A stretch of DNA of 64,000 bases from Thauera carbonicopians (GCF_025699485.1 NZ_JANUXN010000017.1:1-64000), one strand, 5' to 3'. Positions 1 through 9,162 are shown, counted from the stretch's first letter. Notes: generated from the sequence alone by a model not told the origin. Numbers and translations are program-made.

Positions 1-45
1 GAACACGTTCTTTGCCAGATCCACCCCGATCGTCGTAGCATTCAT
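1..45 (-). CDS. IS110-family transposase, N-terminal fragment (runs off the left edge)
   Basis: Only the first 15 codons are in the window. Reading the minus strand from an ATG at 43-45 gives MNATTIGVDLAKNVF, the typical opening of IS110-family (DEDD) transposases, in which the Asp of the IGVDLAK motif is the first catalytic acidic residue. A purine-rich GGGGAAG ribosome-binding site lies just upstream. The rest of the gene is outside the window, so intactness cannot be judged. The family assignment rests on this motif alone. The element sits next to an integron-like attC site, which is a known target of one IS110/IS1111 subgroup. Confidence 0.7.
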   Translation of the reverse strand, partial: MNATTIGVDLAKNVF

Positions 46-159
46 TTGGACTTCCCCTTTCGCGTCTTCAGATTGAAGGTCAGCAATTCAATCTTGGCAC
101 TTCGATGCCGGGCCCAACAGGCCAACGGCGGAAGTGGGAAGTCCCTTTGTAGTCACTTG
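1..159 (-). mobile_element. IS110-family element, non-coding end adjoining an attC-like site
   Basis: Bases 46-159 lie upstream of the transposase start and contain no ORF. They hold a perfect hairpin, AGATTGAA (70-77) and TTCAATCT (87-94), around a 9-base loop. In the IS110 group the non-coding end upstream of the recombinase gene encodes the structured bridge RNA, so this stretch is a candidate for it; in the IS1111 group that RNA lies on the other side. The right boundary is inferred from where attC-like pairing begins (160). IS110 elements lack classical terminal inverted repeats, so the exact end cannot be fixed by eye. Confidence 0.5.
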
Positions 160-215
160 CAGCGGACCGTCAAAATGCTACGCATTTCGCCGTCCGCTGA
201 AGGCCGACGTTAGCA
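160..215 (+). repeat. Partial attC-like recombination site (L''-L'-R' part)
   Basis: CAGCGGAC (160-167) and GTCCGCTG (192-199) are perfectly complementary. Between them is a second hairpin, AAATGC (173-178) and GCATTT (182-187). A GTTAGCA core follows at 209-215, four bases before the next ATG. This matches the 3' part of an integron attC (L'', variable stem, L', R'). No AAC-ending R'' box lies at the expected distance to the left, where IS110 sequence is found instead, which suggests the element inserted into the site. GTTAGCA deviates from the GTTRRRY consensus at one position. Confidence 0.5.
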
Positions 216-218
216 CTC

Positions 219-587
219 ATGAGCAGCAATGTCGCGATTCAAGCCTTAGAGGCATCGCTGGCCGGAGATAGTGCCACGCCAAACATGGGCGCCTCGGATC
301 GTGAGACTTACTTGCAGGAGCAGCGGACTCATCTACGCAAGTACATTATTGAGCCTGTTCCCGTCGTTGCTTACGCAAATTCCTGGGCGCAGCAGTATTG
401 CGGCCTCGGCTCGGGTCCTTATTCCATGATTGCGGTGGCCTATTGCAATGACAAAGTTGGCCAATGCCTTCTCTACAATCCGGAGACCGGCTTGTTCTCA
501 CTCGCATATGGGCACATCGACGACCCCAATGGTGTAGGGCTTGTCGGCTATGCTTCAAACGACGCACTCGCGGAGTGGCTGGGATGA
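219..587 (+). CDS. Hypothetical protein in an integron-like gene cassette
   Basis: A 122-residue protein I do not recognise. It has no signal peptide or membrane segment, and is rich in small and acidic residues with a central aromatic stretch (about 45-75). The ATG lies four bases after the GTTAGCA core, with no Shine-Dalgarno sequence or promoter visible, as is usual for integron cassettes read from an upstream promoter. Its stop codon at 585-587 is one base before the R'' box of the next attC. Base composition is less GC-rich than the core genes to the right, in line with acquired DNA. Function unknown. Confidence 0.6.
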   Translation: MSSNVAIQALEASLAGDSATPNMGASDRETYLQEQRTHLRKYIIEPVPVVAYANSWAQQYCGLGSGPYSMIAVAYCNDKVGQCLLYNPETGLFSLAYGHIDDPNGVGLVGYASNDALAEWLG

Positions 588-588
588 G

Positions 589-663
589 TGCTAACACTCG
601 TCGGCGCGACCGGGGCGCGGGGATCAGCCGCGACACCTTTCATGGTCGGCCACCAGGTTAGCC
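589..663 (+). repeat. attC site (59-base-element-like) ending the cassette
   Basis: R'' TGCTAAC (589-595) is the exact reverse complement of GTTAGCA at the start of the cassette (209-215), as expected when one circular cassette supplied both. R' is GTTAGCC (657-663) and pairs with R'' over six of seven bases. L'' (603-611, GGC-G-CGACC) pairs with L' GGTCGGCC (644-651), leaving one extrahelical G in L'', a hallmark of attC. Unpaired spacers of 7 and 5 bases separate the boxes, and the variable loop is 32 bases. The total of 75 bp is normal for attC. The core departs from GTTRRRY at one base. Confidence 0.65.
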
Positions 664-838
664 AGGCTCTTGCCGGTCGGTCTGACCTGTTTTGCCTATC
701 GCTTGCGCGCAGTCATGATTGCCCACAGCAAGAAATCGCAGCATGAAGGCGGACGATTGGAAGGCGAAAAACATAGGACACCTCAAGGTAGTATTCAAGC
801 GTTTTCGCCTGGTTTTTCCTGATTCGGAGCTCTGTCTT
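664..838. other. Intergenic stretch after the attC site
   Basis: No convincing gene, promoter or second cassette boundary was found. There is no GGCTAAC box downstream that would pair with GTTAGCC at 657-663, so the array appears to end here. Confidence 0.4.
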
Positions 839-1126
839 ATGCACGCAGTCAAAAGCACAACCCCCCTTCTTTTTGTTGCCTCTGTTTTAATGCTCTGCGC
901 CTGCAACTCAGGCGGACAATCGCCAACGGCTCAACCTGATTCGGCTGCATCGGCGTTGCCTCCCAGGTACTTGGAAGTCGATCAATTTCAAAGCTGCTTG
1001 GAGTCAAAACAAGTCGGCACTCATCAGCAGTGGTGCATGCCAGCATCGAAGCCTGATGGCTGCCCTTCGCAGAGCTGGGATCAGCTTAATGAAATGCAAG
1101 GAAACGATAGGGTTTCGAGCTGCTAG
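839..1126 (+). CDS. Small putative lipoprotein, hypothetical
   Basis: A 95-residue protein starting at the ATG at 839. An N-terminal hydrophobic segment (about residues 6-20) ends in LMLCACNSGG, a plausible lipobox with Cys20 as the lipidated residue, so an outer-membrane or periplasmic lipoprotein is likely. The mature part has several further cysteines (in QSCLES, QWCMP, DGCPSQ and the terminal Cys) that could form disulfides. An in-frame start at 719 is possible but would bury the signal peptide. Composition is less GC-rich than the ubi genes, consistent with accessory DNA. I do not recognise the family. Confidence 0.5.
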   Translation: MHAVKSTTPLLFVASVLMLCACNSGGQSPTAQPDSAASALPPRYLEVDQFQSCLESKQVGTHQQWCMPASKPDGCPSQSWDQLNEMQGNDRVSSC

Positions 1127-1133
1127 GTTGAGT

Positions 1134-1171
1134 GGCAGGCATACGGCAAGCCGGCGGCCTGACAGCCTGCC
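1134..1171 (+). terminator. Hairpin after the lipoprotein gene
   Basis: GGCAGGC (1134-1140) and GCCTGCC (1165-1171) are perfectly complementary across a GC-rich loop. There is no clean T-tract, so it is at best a weak or Rho-assisted terminator between the accessory patch and ubiC. Confidence 0.3.
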
Positions 1172-1240
1172 GTTCAGGCAAGGAGCCTGTTTTCGGGCGC
1201 AAGGCGGATTAGAATGCCGTCTGTTCCCGCAAGAGATTCC

Positions 1241-1810
1241 ATGCTTTCCTGTCCTCATCGCGAAACTTGGTCGTCGACGCCGCCGCGTGCCACGGTTCCG
1301 CCCGTACTGATCCCCTGGCTCACCGATCCTTCGTCGCTCACTGCCCGCATCCGCCGGCGCTGTGGGCGTTTCGGCGTCGAGGTGCTGTACCAGGGGCTAG
1401 GGCAGGCCGTGGGGGACGAAGCCGTGCTGCTCGGCCTGCGTGCGGGCGAGCGGGTGTGGGTGAGGGAGGTTCTGCTGATTGCCGACGGTGTGCCGGTGGT
1501 GTTCGCCCGCTCCCTGCTGCCGCGCCGCAACGTGCGCGGGGCGTGGAACCTCTTCCACGGTTTCGGCGCACGTCCGCTCGGCGCCGCGCTGTTCGCCGAC
1601 CCGGCGATCGAACGCGCGCCGCTGGCCTGCGCCCGGCTCGATGCACGCGATGCGCGTTATCATCGGGCCCGTTCCGTGCTGTCGGCGCGGCAGCCGCCGG
1701 TGGCGATGGAGCGCGAGCTGTGGGGACGCCGCTCGCTGTTCTTGCGCCACGGCCGCGCGCTGATGGTGAGCGAGTTCTTCCTGCCTGCGATTTTCGAGCT
1801 GCCCCGATGA
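1241..1810 (+). CDS. ubiC: Chorismate--pyruvate lyase (chorismate lyase)
   Basis: Converts chorismate to 4-hydroxybenzoate and pyruvate, the entry step of ubiquinone ring synthesis in the cytoplasm. The 189-residue product matches the family in length. It carries the central VREVLL segment and the C-terminal WGRRSLF...LMVSEFFLP region seen in UbiC proteins. The start is uncertain: ATG at 1241 is preferred, an upstream ATG at 1214 is also in frame. The stop overlaps the ubiA start (ATGA), so the two are translationally coupled, and ubiA uses the product directly. Confidence 0.85.
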   Translation: MLSCPHRETWSSTPPRATVPPVLIPWLTDPSSLTARIRRRCGRFGVEVLYQGLGQAVGDEAVLLGLRAGERVWVREVLLIADGVPVVFARSLLPRRNVRGAWNLFHGFGARPLGAALFADPAIERAPLACARLDARDARYHRARSVLSARQPPVAMERELWGRRSLFLRHGRALMVSEFFLPAIFELPR

Positions 1811-2688
1811 CCGAGACCATGCGCTTCAGCGACAAGCTTCCCCATTACGCCCGCCTGATGCGGATCGACAAGCCGATCGGCACGCTGCTGTTGCTGTGGC
1901 CGACGCTGTGGGCGCTGTGGTTCGCTGCCGAGGGCTGGCCGCCGCTGCACATCCTGGTGATTTTCGTCATCGGTACCTTCCTGATGCGTTCGGCCGGCTG
2001 CGTCATGAACGACTACGCCGACCGCGATTTCGACGGCCACGTCGAGCGCACCCGCGAGCGCCCGCTGGCGACCGGCATGGTCAGCACCCGCGAAGCGCTG
2101 CTGCTCGCGGGCGGCCTGTCGCTGCTCGCCTTCCTGCTGGTCCTGCCGCTGAATTCGCTGGTTCTCTGGCTGTCGCTGCCGGCGCTTTTCCTCGCTGTCA
2201 GCTATCCCTTCACCAAGCGCTTCCTCGCCATTCCGCAGGGCTATCTCGGCATTGCCTTCGGCTTCGGCATCCCGATGGGCTTTGCCGCGATCCTCGGTGA
2301 AGTGCCGGCCATCGCCTGGGTCATGCTGCTCGCCAACGTCTTCTGGGCGATCGCCTACGACACCGAGTACGCGATGGTCGATCGGCCCGACGATCTGAAG
2401 ATCGGCATCAAGTCTTCGGCCATCACCTTCGGCCGCTTCGACGTCGCTGCGGTGATGCTGTGCTATGCGGCCATGCTCGGCCTGCTCGCCGCCGTCGGTG
2501 TCGCCGCCGGGCGAGGGCCGGCCTGGTTCATCGGCCTGCTGGTCGCGGCGGTGATCGCCGGCTATCACTACACCTTGATCCGCGATCGCGACCGCGCCGG
2601 CTGCTTCAAGGCCTTCCGCCACAACAACTGGCTGGGCGCGGCGGTGTTCGCCGGCCTGTTGATCGACGACCTGCTGCGCCGTGCCTGA
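1807..2688 (+). CDS. ubiA: 4-hydroxybenzoate polyprenyltransferase
   Basis: Integral membrane prenyltransferase that attaches the polyprenyl tail to 4-hydroxybenzoate. The 293-residue protein has about eight to nine hydrophobic segments. It shows both Asp-rich motifs of the UbiA superfamily: [15 protein letters not shown] near residues 70-84, and [13 protein letters not shown] in the second half, which bind the Mg-diphosphate of the prenyl donor. It overlaps ubiC by four bases. The order ubiC-ubiA, with ubiD two genes downstream, groups three steps of the same pathway. Confidence 0.95.
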   Translation: MTETMRFSDKLPHYARLMRIDKPIGTLLLLWPTLWALWFAAEGWPPLHILVIFVIGTFLMRSAGCVMNDYADRDFDGHVERTRERPLATGMVSTREALLLAGGLSLLAFLLVLPLNSLVLWLSLPALFLAVSYPFTKRFLAIPQGYLGIAFGFGIPMGFAAILGEVPAIAWVMLLANVFWAIAYDTEYAMVDRPDDLKIGIKSSAITFGRFDVAAVMLCYAAMLGLLAAVGVAAGRGPAWFIGLLVAAVIAGYHYTLIRDRDRAGCFKAFRHNNWLGAAVFAGLLIDDLLRRA

Positions 2689-2736
2689 GCACGGCCGGTC
2701 CGCACCCCTCCGAACCTCTTGTCCCTGGATGCCGAC

Positions 2737-3549
2737 ATGCATTTCATGACCGCCCTGAAAGCCGCCTGGCAGCAGCGCAACAGCCTGCTGTGCGTCGGCC
2801 TCGATCCCGATCCGGCCCGCTTTCCCGCCCACCTGCAGGGACGGCCGGATGCGATCCTCGAGTTCTGCAGGCAGATCGTCGATGCCACCGCCGACCTGGT
2901 GTGCTGCTTCAAGCCGCAGATCGCCTACTTCGCCGCGCACCGCGCCGAGGACCAGCTCGAAGCCCTGATCGAACACATCCATGCCCGCCATCCGGGCACG
3001 CCGGTGGTGCTCGACGCCAAGCGCGGCGACATCGGCAGCACCGCCGAGCAATACGCCGTCGAAGCCTTCGAGCGCTTCAAGGCCGACGCGATCACGGTCA
3101 ATCCCTACATGGGCCGCGATTCGGTCGATCCTTATCTCGCTTACCCCGACAAGGGCGTCATCCTGCTGTGCCGCACGTCCAATCCGGGCGGCTCCGACCT
3201 GCAGTTCCTCGACGTCGGCGGCATCAAGCTGTACGAACACGTCGCCCGGCTGGTGGCGCAGGACTGGAATGCCAGCGGCAACTGCGGCCTGGTGGTGGGG
3301 GCCACCTTCCCGGCCGAGATCGCCCGCGTGCGCGAACTGACCGGCGACATGCCGCTGCTGGTGCCCGGCATCGGCGCCCAGGGCGGCGACATCGCCGCGA
3401 CCATGGCGGCGGGGCGCAGCGCGGACGGCAGCGGGCTGATGATCAATTCCTCGCGCGCGATCCTGTACGCCGGCAAGGGCGAGGATTTCGCCGCTGCTGC
3501 GCGCCAGGCCGCGCTCGATACCCGCGACGCGATCAACGCGCATCGCTGA
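2737..3549 (+). CDS. pyrF: Orotidine-5'-phosphate decarboxylase (type 2)
   Basis: Final step of UMP synthesis, decarboxylating OMP. The 270-residue length fits the longer type-2 PyrF group. Diagnostic segments are CVGLDPDP near the N-terminus, CFKPQIAYF, and the catalytic [16 protein letters not shown] motif with its Lys-Asp charge network. A C-terminal PGIGAQGGD segment contributes to phosphate binding. Starts at 2737 (ATG) or 2746 (ATG) are both possible and differ by three residues. It sits between two ubiquinone genes without obvious functional linkage. Confidence 0.93.
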   Translation: MHFMTALKAAWQQRNSLLCVGLDPDPARFPAHLQGRPDAILEFCRQIVDATADLVCCFKPQIAYFAAHRAEDQLEALIEHIHARHPGTPVVLDAKRGDIGSTAEQYAVEAFERFKADAITVNPYMGRDSVDPYLAYPDKGVILLCRTSNPGGSDLQFLDVGGIKLYEHVARLVAQDWNASGNCGLVVGATFPAEIARVRELTGDMPLLVPGIGAQGGDIAATMAAGRSADGSGLMINSSRAILYAGKGEDFAAAARQAALDTRDAINAHR

Positions 3550-3564
3550 TCCTGGGGCAACCGC

Positions 3565-5055
3565 ATGAAATACGACGACCTGCGCGACTTCATCAGCCAG
3601 CTCGAAGCCCGCGGCGAACTCAAGCGCATCACGCTGCCGGTCGACACTCATCTGGAAATGACCGAGATCGCCGACCGTGTGCTGCGCGCCGGCGGCCCGG
3701 CGCTGCTGTTCGAGAAGCCGCTGACGCGCGGCGTGCCGCAGGCCATTCCGGTGCTCGCCAACCTGTTCGGCACGCCGGAGCGGGTGGCGATGGGCATGGG
3801 CGAGGACGTCGCTGACGGCGACTGGAGCACGCCGCTGCGCGAAGTCGGCAAGCTGCTCGCCTACCTGAAGGAGCCGGAGCCGCCCAAGGGCCTGAAGGAC
3901 GCCTGGGACAAGCTGCCGGTGCTGAAGCAGGTGCTCAACATGGCGCCGAAGGAAGTCCGCTCCGCGCCCTGCCAGCAGGTCGTGTGGGAAGGTGAGGAGG
4001 TGGACCTGGCGAAGCTGCCCATCCAGCACTGCTGGCCGGGCGACGCCGCGCCGCTGATCACCTGGGGCCTGGTGGTGACGCGCGGGCCGCACAAGAAGCG
4101 CCAGAACCTGGGCATCTACCGCCAGCAGGTGATCGGCCGCAACCGCGTGATCATGCGCTGGCTGGCCCACCGCGGCGGCGCGCTGGATTTCCTCGAGCAC
4201 CAGCGCGCGCATCCGGGCGAGCCCTTCCCGGTGTCGGTGGTGCTGGGCTGCGATCCGGCGACCATCCTCGGCGCGGTGACGCCGGTGCCGGACACGATCT
4301 CCGAATACCAGTTCGCCGGCCTGCTGCGCGGCGCCAAGACCGAGCTGGTGAACTGCCTCGGCAACGATCTTCAGGTGCCGGCATCGGCCGAGATCGTGCT
4401 CGAAGGCCTGATCCACCCCGGCGACATGGCGCCGGAAGGCCCTTACGGCGACCACACCGGCTACTACAACGAAGTTTCCGAATTCCCGGTGTTCACGATC
4501 GAGCGCATCACCATGCGTCGCGATCCGATCTACCACAGCACCTACACCGGCAAGCCGCCCGACGAGCCGGCGATGCTGGGACTGGCGCTGAACGAGGTCT
4601 TCGTGCCGCTGCTGCAGAAGCAGTTCCCCGAGATCGTCGACTTCTACCTGCCGCCGGAAGGCTGCTCCTACCGGCTGGCGGTGGTCAGCATCCGCAAGCA
4701 GTATCCCGGCCATGCCAAGCGGGTGATGTTCGGCATCTGGAGCTTCCTGCGCCAGTTCATGTACACCAAGTTCATCATCGTGGTGGACGACGATGTGCGC
4801 ATCCGCGACTGGAAGGAAGTGATCTGGGCCATGACCACGCGCGTGGACGTGACCCGCGACACCACGCTGGTCGACAACACGCCGATCGACTATCTCGATT
4901 TCGCCAGCCCGGTCGCGGGCCTGGGCAGCAAGATGGGGCTGGACGCGACCAACAAGTGGCCGGGCGAGACCAGCCGCGAATGGGGCACGCCGATCGCCAT
5001 GGATGCCGAGGTCAAGGCGAAGGTCGATGCGATGTGGGGCGAACTCGGCCTGTGA
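3565..5055 (+). CDS. ubiD: 3-polyprenyl-4-hydroxybenzoate decarboxylase (UbiD)
   Basis: Prenylated-FMN-dependent decarboxylase that acts after UbiA in ubiquinone synthesis; the cofactor is made by UbiX, which is not in this window. The 496-residue length is standard. Typical segments include the N-terminal [10 protein letters not shown], and the [11 protein letters not shown] region with the Glu and Arg residues that hold the cofactor. It lies 15 bases after pyrF and is probably co-transcribed with it. Confidence 0.95.
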   Translation: MKYDDLRDFISQLEARGELKRITLPVDTHLEMTEIADRVLRAGGPALLFEKPLTRGVPQAIPVLANLFGTPERVAMGMGEDVADGDWSTPLREVGKLLAYLKEPEPPKGLKDAWDKLPVLKQVLNMAPKEVRSAPCQQVVWEGEEVDLAKLPIQHCWPGDAAPLITWGLVVTRGPHKKRQNLGIYRQQVIGRNRVIMRWLAHRGGALDFLEHQRAHPGEPFPVSVVLGCDPATILGAVTPVPDTISEYQFAGLLRGAKTELVNCLGNDLQVPASAEIVLEGLIHPGDMAPEGPYGDHTGYYNEVSEFPVFTIERITMRRDPIYHSTYTGKPPDEPAMLGLALNEVFVPLLQKQFPEIVDFYLPPEGCSYRLAVVSIRKQYPGHAKRVMFGIWSFLRQFMYTKFIIVVDDDVRIRDWKEVIWAMTTRVDVTRDTTLVDNTPIDYLDFASPVAGLGSKMGLDATNKWPGETSREWGTPIAMDAEVKAKVDAMWGELGL

Positions 5056-5196
5056 TGGCAGGCGCGAACCGCCGCGGCGGAACACCCGCTTACGTTTGAT
5101 GTTGCCCCAGTGCCGAACGCCGAGGCGGTGAGGGGGTCGAAGTCGCCGTCACGGATGCCGCCAATCCCGCGCGGCACCTGCAACCGAGGAGAATCG

Positions 5197-5619
5197 ATGA
5201 GCAATCCCGTTCCCGCCCCGCTGCCGATCGGCCAGCCGTCCGAGAACATGGTCACCGTCACGCACCTGGTCTATGCGCTTCATGCGTTCGCGGTGTTTTC
5301 CGCCGTCGTCGGTTCGGCGACGATCATCTTCAGCTTCATCGCCAGCCTGCCGTCGATCGCGGCGGTGATCCTGAACTACTGGAACCAGACGGCGGTGCGC
5401 GGCACCTGGCTCGAAAGCCATTTCCGCTGGCAGATCCGCACCTTCTGGTTCGCGGTGCTGTGGGTGCTGATCGCCGGGCTGATGGCCGTGACCGTCATCG
5501 GCCTGCCGTTCGCGTTCGCGGTGATTCTGCTTGCCGGGCTGTGGATTCTCTACCGCGTCGTGCGCGGCTGGTGGGTGCTGATCCAGCGCGCGCCGCTGCC
5601 GATGCCGCCGCAAGGCTGA
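5197..5619 (+). CDS. DUF4870-type small membrane protein
   Basis: A 140-residue protein preceded by a good GAGGAG ribosome-binding site. It has three hydrophobic segments (about residues 25-50, 80-105 and 105-125) and a short proline-rich N-terminus. The pattern, including the THLVYALHAF start and a WQIRTFWF segment between helices, resembles the DUF4870 or TIC20-like small membrane proteins of proteobacteria. Function is not established. A 141-base gap separates it from ubiD and it converges on dacB. Confidence 0.65.
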   Translation: MSNPVPAPLPIGQPSENMVTVTHLVYALHAFAVFSAVVGSATIIFSFIASLPSIAAVILNYWNQTAVRGTWLESHFRWQIRTFWFAVLWVLIAGLMAVTVIGLPFAFAVILLAGLWILYRVVRGWWVLIQRAPLPMPPQG

Positions 5620-5641
5620 CAGCAGCAAACCGGCCAGCCCT

Positions 5642-7195
5642 TCAGGGCTGGCCGGCCCAGACCCATTCCAGCAGCGCATCCTGTGCGGCGGCACTGGCGG
5701 CCGCTTCGGGGTGGTTCACCATCATCACCAGCACATGGCGCCGCCCGTTGCGATCCAGCAGGTAGCCGCCGATTGCACGCACGCCGTTCAGCGTGCCGGT
5801 CTTGATGTGGGCCTGGCCGCCGGCCGGGCTGTTGCGCAGGCGGTTGCGCGCCGTGCCGTCGAGGCCGGCGACCGGCAGCGCCGAGATGAATTCCGGCATC
5901 CACGGCCGCTGCCAGGCCAGCAACAACATCTTGCCCAGGGTGTCGGCGCGGATGCGCTCGATGCGCGACAGACCCGAGCCGTTCTCGATCACCAGGCCAT
6001 CGACATCGAGGCCGGCGGCAGCGAGTTGCGCGGTCGTGGCGCGGGCGCCGGCGGCGACCATGTCCGGCGCATCGCTGGCCGGGCCGGCGAGGAAGGCGCC
6101 GAGATCGGCCAGCAACTGGCGGGCGATGACGTTGCTCGACCATTTGTTCATGTCGCGCACGATATCGGCGAGCGGCGGCGATTCGTGGCTCAGCAGGGTA
6201 CGTACGCCGGGTGGGGCGATGCCGTCGCGCACCTGGCCGTCGAGCCGGCCGCCGGCTTCCGACCACAGCGTGGCGACCAGCGCGGCACCATATTCGGCCG
6301 GCGGCAGTGGTGCCGCGCTCCAGGTACGCGGGCCGCAGGCTGCCGGCAGGCTGCCGCTGAGCACGAGGCGGCGGCCGGGTTCGATCCGCGCTTCGAGATC
6401 GCGGTACCAGACATCGCAGTTGCTGGCGGAAGTCTGCAGACGGTTGTCGATGACGACACCGGCCAGCGGCGGCTCGGCGACCACGGTCACCGATTCATTG
6501 TTGCCGTTGCCGGGGAAGAGCGCGAGCTGCAGGGTGTTGTAGTGCATCAGCAGGCCGTGCGGGCCGCTGTTGTAGGGGCGCAGGCCGCGGCCGTCGAAGG
6601 CATCCGGGTCGTGCGGCGGCAGCTTCAGCACGGAGGCGTCGAGCACGATGTCGCCGCCGATCCGGTCGATGCCGAGCCCGCGCAGGCGCCGCAGCAGCTT
6701 CGCGATCCGTTCCTGGTCGAGCACCGGGTCGCCGCTGCCGACGACGTACAGGTCGCCGTCCAGCACGCCCCTGGCGACGGTGGCGTTGCTGGCGAGCCGG
6801 GTCGTCCAGGTCCAGGCGGGGCCGAGCCGGTCGAGCGCGGCAAAGGCGGTGACGAGCTTCATCACCGAGGCCGGATTCATCGCCTTGCCGGCATTGAAGG
6901 CCAGGCCGGGCCGTACCGCGTCCACCGGCTGTACCCAGACCGATACCGCATCCTCGCCGATCCGGGCGCGTTCGAGCGCCAGTTTCACCGGCAGCGGAAG
7001 CCCGCCGGCAGCGAAGACGGGGGGGGCGAACAGGATCAGCGCGCTGCAAAGCAAGCCCAGGTAGTGGCAGAATCGCTGGAGTAGTGCACTGCAGCACGGT
7101 GAGTGCCGGAGAGGGCGGAGGTGCGCTGCTGCACGACGATAGAATGGGGCCGATGGAGACAATGATGAAAACCGGATACGCCTGTGGGATTTCAT
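5642..7195 (-). CDS. dacB: D-alanyl-D-alanine carboxypeptidase/endopeptidase (PBP4 type)
   Basis: Periplasmic S13-family enzyme that trims peptidoglycan stem peptides. The three penicillin-binding motifs are present: SVMK (Ser110 nucleophile, numbered from the chosen start), SSN in the KWSSNVIARQ segment, and KTG in HIKTGTLNG. A hydrophobic segment ending in PPVFAAGG (about 48-63) is a signal peptide core. The start is uncertain: ATG at 7193-7195 leaves a long basic N-region before the signal, and no closer ATG or GTG is in frame. The gene is divergent from the small ORF at 7247. Confidence 0.88.
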   Translation of the reverse strand: MKSHRRIRFSSLSPSAPFYRRAAAHLRPLRHSPCCSALLQRFCHYLGLLCSALILFAPPVFAAGGLPLPVKLALERARIGEDAVSVWVQPVDAVRPGLAFNAGKAMNPASVMKLVTAFAALDRLGPAWTWTTRLASNATVARGVLDGDLYVVGSGDPVLDQERIAKLLRRLRGLGIDRIGGDIVLDASVLKLPPHDPDAFDGRGLRPYNSGPHGLLMHYNTLQLALFPGNGNNESVTVVAEPPLAGVVIDNRLQTSASNCDVWYRDLEARIEPGRRLVLSGSLPAACGPRTWSAAPLPPAEYGAALVATLWSEAGGRLDGQVRDGIAPPGVRTLLSHESPPLADIVRDMNKWSSNVIARQLLADLGAFLAGPASDAPDMVAAGARATTAQLAAAGLDVDGLVIENGSGLSRIERIRADTLGKMLLLAWQRPWMPEFISALPVAGLDGTARNRLRNSPAGGQAHIKTGTLNGVRAIGGYLLDRNGRRHVLVMMVNHPEAAASAAAQDALLEWVWAGQP

Positions 7196-7246
7196 GGGTA
7201 CAGGTGCCGGGAGCATGTGCTCCGGCCTGATTGCTGAGTATCGAGA

Positions 7247-7588
7247 ATGAGTGGATTCGGACATTATGCGCGCACGGCCGACGAGCTTGAGCGCGAAATC
7301 TACAAGCGCGGCCTGGCGCTGGGGCTGGACTGGGACGATCAGGGCCGGATGCGGGAACTGGCCCGCCAGGCGCTGAGCGCCGAACCGGGAGGCGTGATGA
7401 AGCTCCTGCGCAGCCCGGTCCGCCAGGACAAGCTCACGGGCGAACTTTTCGCCCTGGCCGATCTGATGCTCGACACCATGCGCCAGAGTGCGCAGATCGG
7501 CGTGCATACCAGCGGCGGCAAGGCCTGGAAGGCTTTCGGCCGGGCGCTCTATCAGGAGTCCGAGCGTCTTGGCGATGGGAGCGCCTGA
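7247..7588 (+). CDS. Conserved hypothetical protein, about 113 aa
   Basis: A soluble, mostly helical, charged 113-residue protein with no signal peptide and no domain I can name. The first half (AREL, EREIYKRG, RMRELARQAL) looks amphipathic helical, and the C-terminal half includes the GGKAWKAFGRALY segment. It lies between divergent dacB and convergent lysA with its own start, and its codon use matches the neighbours, so it is probably a real gene. No function can be assigned. Confidence 0.55.
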   Translation: MSGFGHYARTADELEREIYKRGLALGLDWDDQGRMRELARQALSAEPGGVMKLLRSPVRQDKLTGELFALADLMLDTMRQSAQIGVHTSGGKAWKAFGRALYQESERLGDGSA

Positions 7589-7634
7589 AGGGGGCTGCTG
7601 AAGCCCCAATCCATCCGGTCGCTAGATGAGCGGC

Positions 7635-8915
7635 TCAGAGCAGCGGCTTCTCGTCCGCGAACAGTGCGGCGACGGTTTCGCGTGCGCGCACCAGATGCGC
7701 CTGTTCGCCATCGACGATGACTTCGGCGGCGCGCGGCCGGGTGTTGTAGTTGGAGCTCATTGTCATGCCGTAGGCGCCGGCCGACAGGATGGCGAGGAGC
7801 TCGCCTTCGGCCACGGCGAGCCGGCGTTCGCGGGCCAGGAAATCGCCGCTTTCGCAGATCGGGCCGACGATGTCGTAGATCTGCGAATCGGCGCAGGGGG
7901 CCGCGACTTCGACGACCTCGTGCCAGGCGTCGTACAGCGCCGGGCGTGCGAGGTCGTTCATGGCGGCGTCGACGATGGCGAAGTTCTTCGTTTCGCCGGG
8001 CTTCAGGTATTCGACGCGGGTCAGCAGCAGGCCGGCGTTGCCGACCAGCGAGCGGCCGGGCTCGAAGCACAGTTCCTCGCTGCGGCCTTCGAACACCTTC
8101 AGCAGCGGCGCCAGGTAGTCGGCCACCACCGGCGGCGCTTCGTCGCGATAGCGGATGCCGAGGCCGCCGCCGAGGTCGATGTGGTCGAGCGTGATGCCGT
8201 CGCCGGCGAGGCGATCGACCAGGTCGGCGACTTTCTGCGCTGCTTCGGCCATCGGCGCCGGGTCGAGCAGTTGCGAGCCGATGTGGCAGGCGACGCCGGT
8301 AATGCGCAGGTTCGGCAGCGCCGCGGCACGGCGGTAGAGCGTCTGAGCGTCGGCGAAGGCGACGCCGAACTTGTTGCCCTTGAGCCCGGTGGAGATGTAG
8401 GGGTGGGTCTTCGGATCGACGTCCGGATTGACGCGCAAGGCCACCGGCGCCAGCACGTCCAGTTCGCCGGCGATCGCGTCGAGGCGCTCGAGTTCGGTGG
8501 CGGATTCGACGTTGAAGCAGCGGATGCCGGCTTTCAGCGCCTGGCGCATTTCGTCGCGGGTCTTGCCCACGCCGGAGAACACGACCTTGCTCGCCTGGCC
8601 GCCGGCGGCCAGCACGCGCGCCAGTTCGCCGCCGGAGACGATGTCGAAGCCCGCGCCGAGGCGGGCGAACACCGACAGGATGCCCAGGTTGGAGTTGGCC
8701 TTCACCGCGTAGCAGATCAGCGAACGGTGGCCGGACAGTGCTTGCTGCCAGGCTTCGAAGGCGGCGGTCAGCGCGGCTTTCGAATAGACGTAGGTCGGCG
8801 TGCCGAATTTTTCGGCGAGCTGCGCCAGCGAGCACCCTTCGAGGGTGAGGATGCCGTCCCGGGCGTGCAGGGTCGGCGTCGGCAGGGGACTGAGGGGGGC
8901 GTTCAAGGTGCTCAT
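7635..8915 (-). CDS. lysA: Diaminopimelate decarboxylase
   Basis: PLP enzyme (fold III) converting meso-diaminopimelate to L-lysine. The 426-residue length is standard. The PLP lysine is in the CYAVKANSN motif; HIGSQ and the glycine-rich DLGGGLGIRY bind the phosphate; CESGDFLARER supplies the Cys and Glu of the active site contributed across the dimer. It lies 10 bases after lptM on the same strand, a pairing widespread in beta- and gammaproteobacteria. Confidence 0.95.
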   Translation of the reverse strand: MSTLNAPLSPLPTPTLHARDGILTLEGCSLAQLAEKFGTPTYVYSKAALTAAFEAWQQALSGHRSLICYAVKANSNLGILSVFARLGAGFDIVSGGELARVLAAGGQASKVVFSGVGKTRDEMRQALKAGIRCFNVESATELERLDAIAGELDVLAPVALRVNPDVDPKTHPYISTGLKGNKFGVAFADAQTLYRRAAALPNLRITGVACHIGSQLLDPAPMAEAAQKVADLVDRLAGDGITLDHIDLGGGLGIRYRDEAPPVVADYLAPLLKVFEGRSEELCFEPGRSLVGNAGLLLTRVEYLKPGETKNFAIVDAAMNDLARPALYDAWHEVVEVAAPCADSQIYDIVGPICESGDFLARERRLAVAEGELLAILSAGAYGMTMSSNYNTRPRAAEVIVDGEQAHLVRARETVAALFADEKPLL

Positions 8916-8925
8916 CGCGTCGGGC

Positions 8926-9126
8926 TCACTGGATCGGCGTGTACTGGCCCGGCTGTTCGTCCTGGGCCGGCGGCTGGGAGGGTTTGCTATGATCGGCGCC
9001 CTGCGCGGGCTGGCCGGTGGCGCCGGTCCTGGGTGCGGGCAAATAAAGCGGGCCCTTGATGCCACAGGCCGACAACAGCGCGCAGGCAAGCGCGATCACG
9101 GTAAGTTTGGCTCGCATCGCCATCAT
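8926..9126 (-). CDS. lptM: LPS-assembly lipoprotein LptM (YifL-like)
   Basis: A 66-residue lipoprotein with signal MRAKLTVIALACALLSA and lipobox LSAC, followed by the signature CGIKGPLYLP of the LptM/YifL family, which helps LptD mature its disulfides in the outer membrane. The rest is a low-complexity Pro/Gln-rich tail. Two starts (9126 and 9117) are possible. It is translated just ahead of lysA and divergent from cyaY. Confidence 0.85.
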   Translation of the reverse strand: MMAMRAKLTVIALACALLSACGIKGPLYLPAPRTGATGQPAQGADHSKPSQPPAQDEQPGQYTPIQ

Positions 9127-9162
9127 TCACGAAAAACCGGAATGCTATCAGAAGGAATCCGC

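Noticed and set aside
715-822. A 35-codon plus-strand ORF upstream of the small lipoprotein
   Set aside because: No ribosome-binding site, no recognisable similarity, and length expected by chance.
1134-1171. Considered as a third attC site
   Set aside because: There is no AAC/GTT core pair and no GGCTAAC box matching the previous R'; it is only a simple inverted repeat.
1660-5085. A 1,141-codon minus-strand frame opposite ubiA-pyrF-ubiD
   Set aside because: Same GC-driven antisense shadow; all three plus-strand genes are recognised by family motifs.
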